A stretch of 64,000 bases of DNA from Amycolatopsis vancoresmycina (GTDB lineage Bacteria > Actinomycetota > Actinomycetes > Mycobacteriales > Pseudonocardiaceae). The notes beneath the pieces are model-generated. The model saw nothing but the letters and a program-made list of their open reading frames with translations. It did no database searches and was not told the DNA's origin. Where the stretch lies: positions 1-64,000 of the forward strand of contig NZ_JNYY01000020.1 in the NCBI RefSeq assembly GCF_000716785.1, in the 5' to 3' direction. Of this stretch, positions 63,358 to 64,000 are shown piece by piece. Each line of letters opens with the position of its first letter. Within the stretch, counting starts at the first letter, position 1. Both the position numbers and the translations under genes were made by a program.

Positions 63358-64000
63358 ATGGACGCGGAGCTCGCTCGGCTGGGTTTGGCAGAACGTTCGG
63401 TACGACTACTCGCCGGTCGCGACATCTGGGCCTCGATCACCCCCCTGCTCGCCCCGCGCCGGAACCTGGTGGCCGCCTTCGGCCACGTCGGTCCCGGCGC
63501 GGCCGCACTGCTGCCGCTGGAACCCGGCGACACGCTGATCACGGACGCGAGCCTGGACACCGTGCTGTCCGGGGCGACGAGCCCGCACGCACTGCTGCAC
63601 TGGGTGAAGGCCGGCGTGATCGTGCACTCGCTGCGCGGCCTGAACGCGAAGCTGGTGATCGCCGAGGACGACCCGTCGTTCGTGGTGGTCGGCTCGGCCG
63701 ACGTCACCGCCGCCGGCCCGCGGCAGCTGTTCGAGGCCGTCACGCTGTCCCACGAGCGGCACACCGTCGAAGAGGCCCAGGAAGCCTGGCTCGAGTGGTG
63801 CGACCTCGCGGGCCCGTCCCTGACCGCCGGCGACCTGGAGCCGCTACTGGAGCAGTACGGCGCCGGCAAGCCGGTCACGGCCCGCCCGGCACCGGCCCGG
63901 CCCGCCGCCGCGCCCGCCCGGCCGGTGGTGACCAGCCGCCCGGCCACCCCGGTCCGGCCCGCGGCCGTGACGCCGCCGCCCTCGCCGGTCCGCCCGGCCG
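63358..64000 (+). CDS. PLD-like protein with degenerate HKD site (partial)
   Basis: Incomplete gene that runs off the window; at least 214 codons. About residues 10-175 resemble a phospholipase-D-like domain: VAAFGHVGPGAAALLPLEPGDTLITDASL, then LNAKLVIAEDDPSFVVVGSADVTA, which aligns with HxK...GSxN of PLD but has Asn for His. A Pro/Ala/Arg-rich linker starts near 190. It is likely inactive as a phospholipase and more like cytoplasmic PLD-like proteins of unknown role. The ATG at 63358 follows AAGG; it is divergent from the monooxygenase gene. Confidence 0.72.
   Translation, partial: MDAELARLGLAERSVRLLAGRDIWASITPLLAPRRNLVAAFGHVGPGAAALLPLEPGDTLITDASLDTVLSGATSPHALLHWVKAGVIVHSLRGLNAKLVIAEDDPSFVVVGSADVTAAGPRQLFEAVTLSHERHTVEEAQEAWLEWCDLAGPSLTAGDLEPLLEQYGAGKPVTARPAPARPAAAPARPVVTSRPATPVRPAAVTPPPSPVRPA

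Overview
The window is a gene-dense, very GC-rich stretch (GTG and occasional TTG starts, heavy G/C wobble, 4-nt stop/start overlaps) typical of a filamentous actinomycete. A geosmin synthase, snapalysin, a streptogrisin-like protease, many TetR-type regulators, P450s and a KstR-like steroid operator point to a Pseudonocardiales/Amycolatopsis-like soil organism; that assignment is inference. I saw no tRNA, rRNA, CRISPR, transposase, integrase or phage genes.

Layout. 0.1-8.2 kb: a FolP2-type dihydropteroate synthase paralogue, a rhomboid protease, a YceI/hypothetical pair divergent from a large LuxR-type ATPase regulator, an alpha/beta hydrolase, a secreted trypsin-like protease and a secreted DUF11-like protein. 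8.35-10.8 kb: a TetR regulator divergent from an epoxide hydrolase fused to a mycothiol-isomerase-like domain, with two identical-pattern operators between them. 10.8-12.45 kb: the only large gene-poor stretch, a low-complexity island that changes from G-rich to C-rich. 12.45-19.8 kb: an atypical Glu/Leu/Phe/Val-type dehydrogenase, an LLM oxidoreductase, a Tat-exported KstD-like dehydrogenase behind a perfect KstR-type 14-mer, a degenerate SDR, a GH4 glycosidase and a PfkB kinase. 19.9-31.2 kb: secreted modular proteins (discoidin/FN3/sorbosone-dehydrogenase; DPBB-like/ricin-B/discoidin), a dehalogenase-fold hydrolase with its CGNR regulator, SDRs, a P450, a methyltransferase, a streptogrisin-like protease and a small GNAT protein. 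31.4-33.6 kb: bifunctional geosmin synthase.

33.7-38.3 kb: five genes (metallo-hydrolase, DedA/VTT membrane protein, membrane-anchored phosphodiesterase, glutaredoxin-like protein, SH3-like/methyltransferase fusion), every junction a 4-nt GTGA overlap. 38.3-43.6 kb: a TetR regulator divergent from a short UvrA-like (DrrC-type) ATPase that is GTGA-coupled to a siderophore-interacting flavoreductase, followed by an APH-like kinase and a SnoaL-like protein. 43.6-48.9 kb: P450/TetR/SDR on the minus strand, an HxlR regulator with paired dyads, snapalysin, and an OLD/RecF-like ATPase.

48.9-59.6 kb: a LacI regulator with an operator, divergent from a sugar ABC importer with one binding lipoprotein, one double-NBD ATPase and two separate permeases (the YtfQRT-YjfF/FruEKFG layout), followed by a secreted GH2 glycosidase with LamG domain and a large secreted DNRLRE/Ig-like protein. 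I read this as a furanoside (possibly galactofuranoside) scavenging locus; it is the best candidate here for an undescribed system. 59.6-64 kb: a PGPGW membrane protein, a membrane serine hydrolase, a coupled FMN reductase/luciferase-like monooxygenase pair, and the start of a PLD-like protein that runs off the window.
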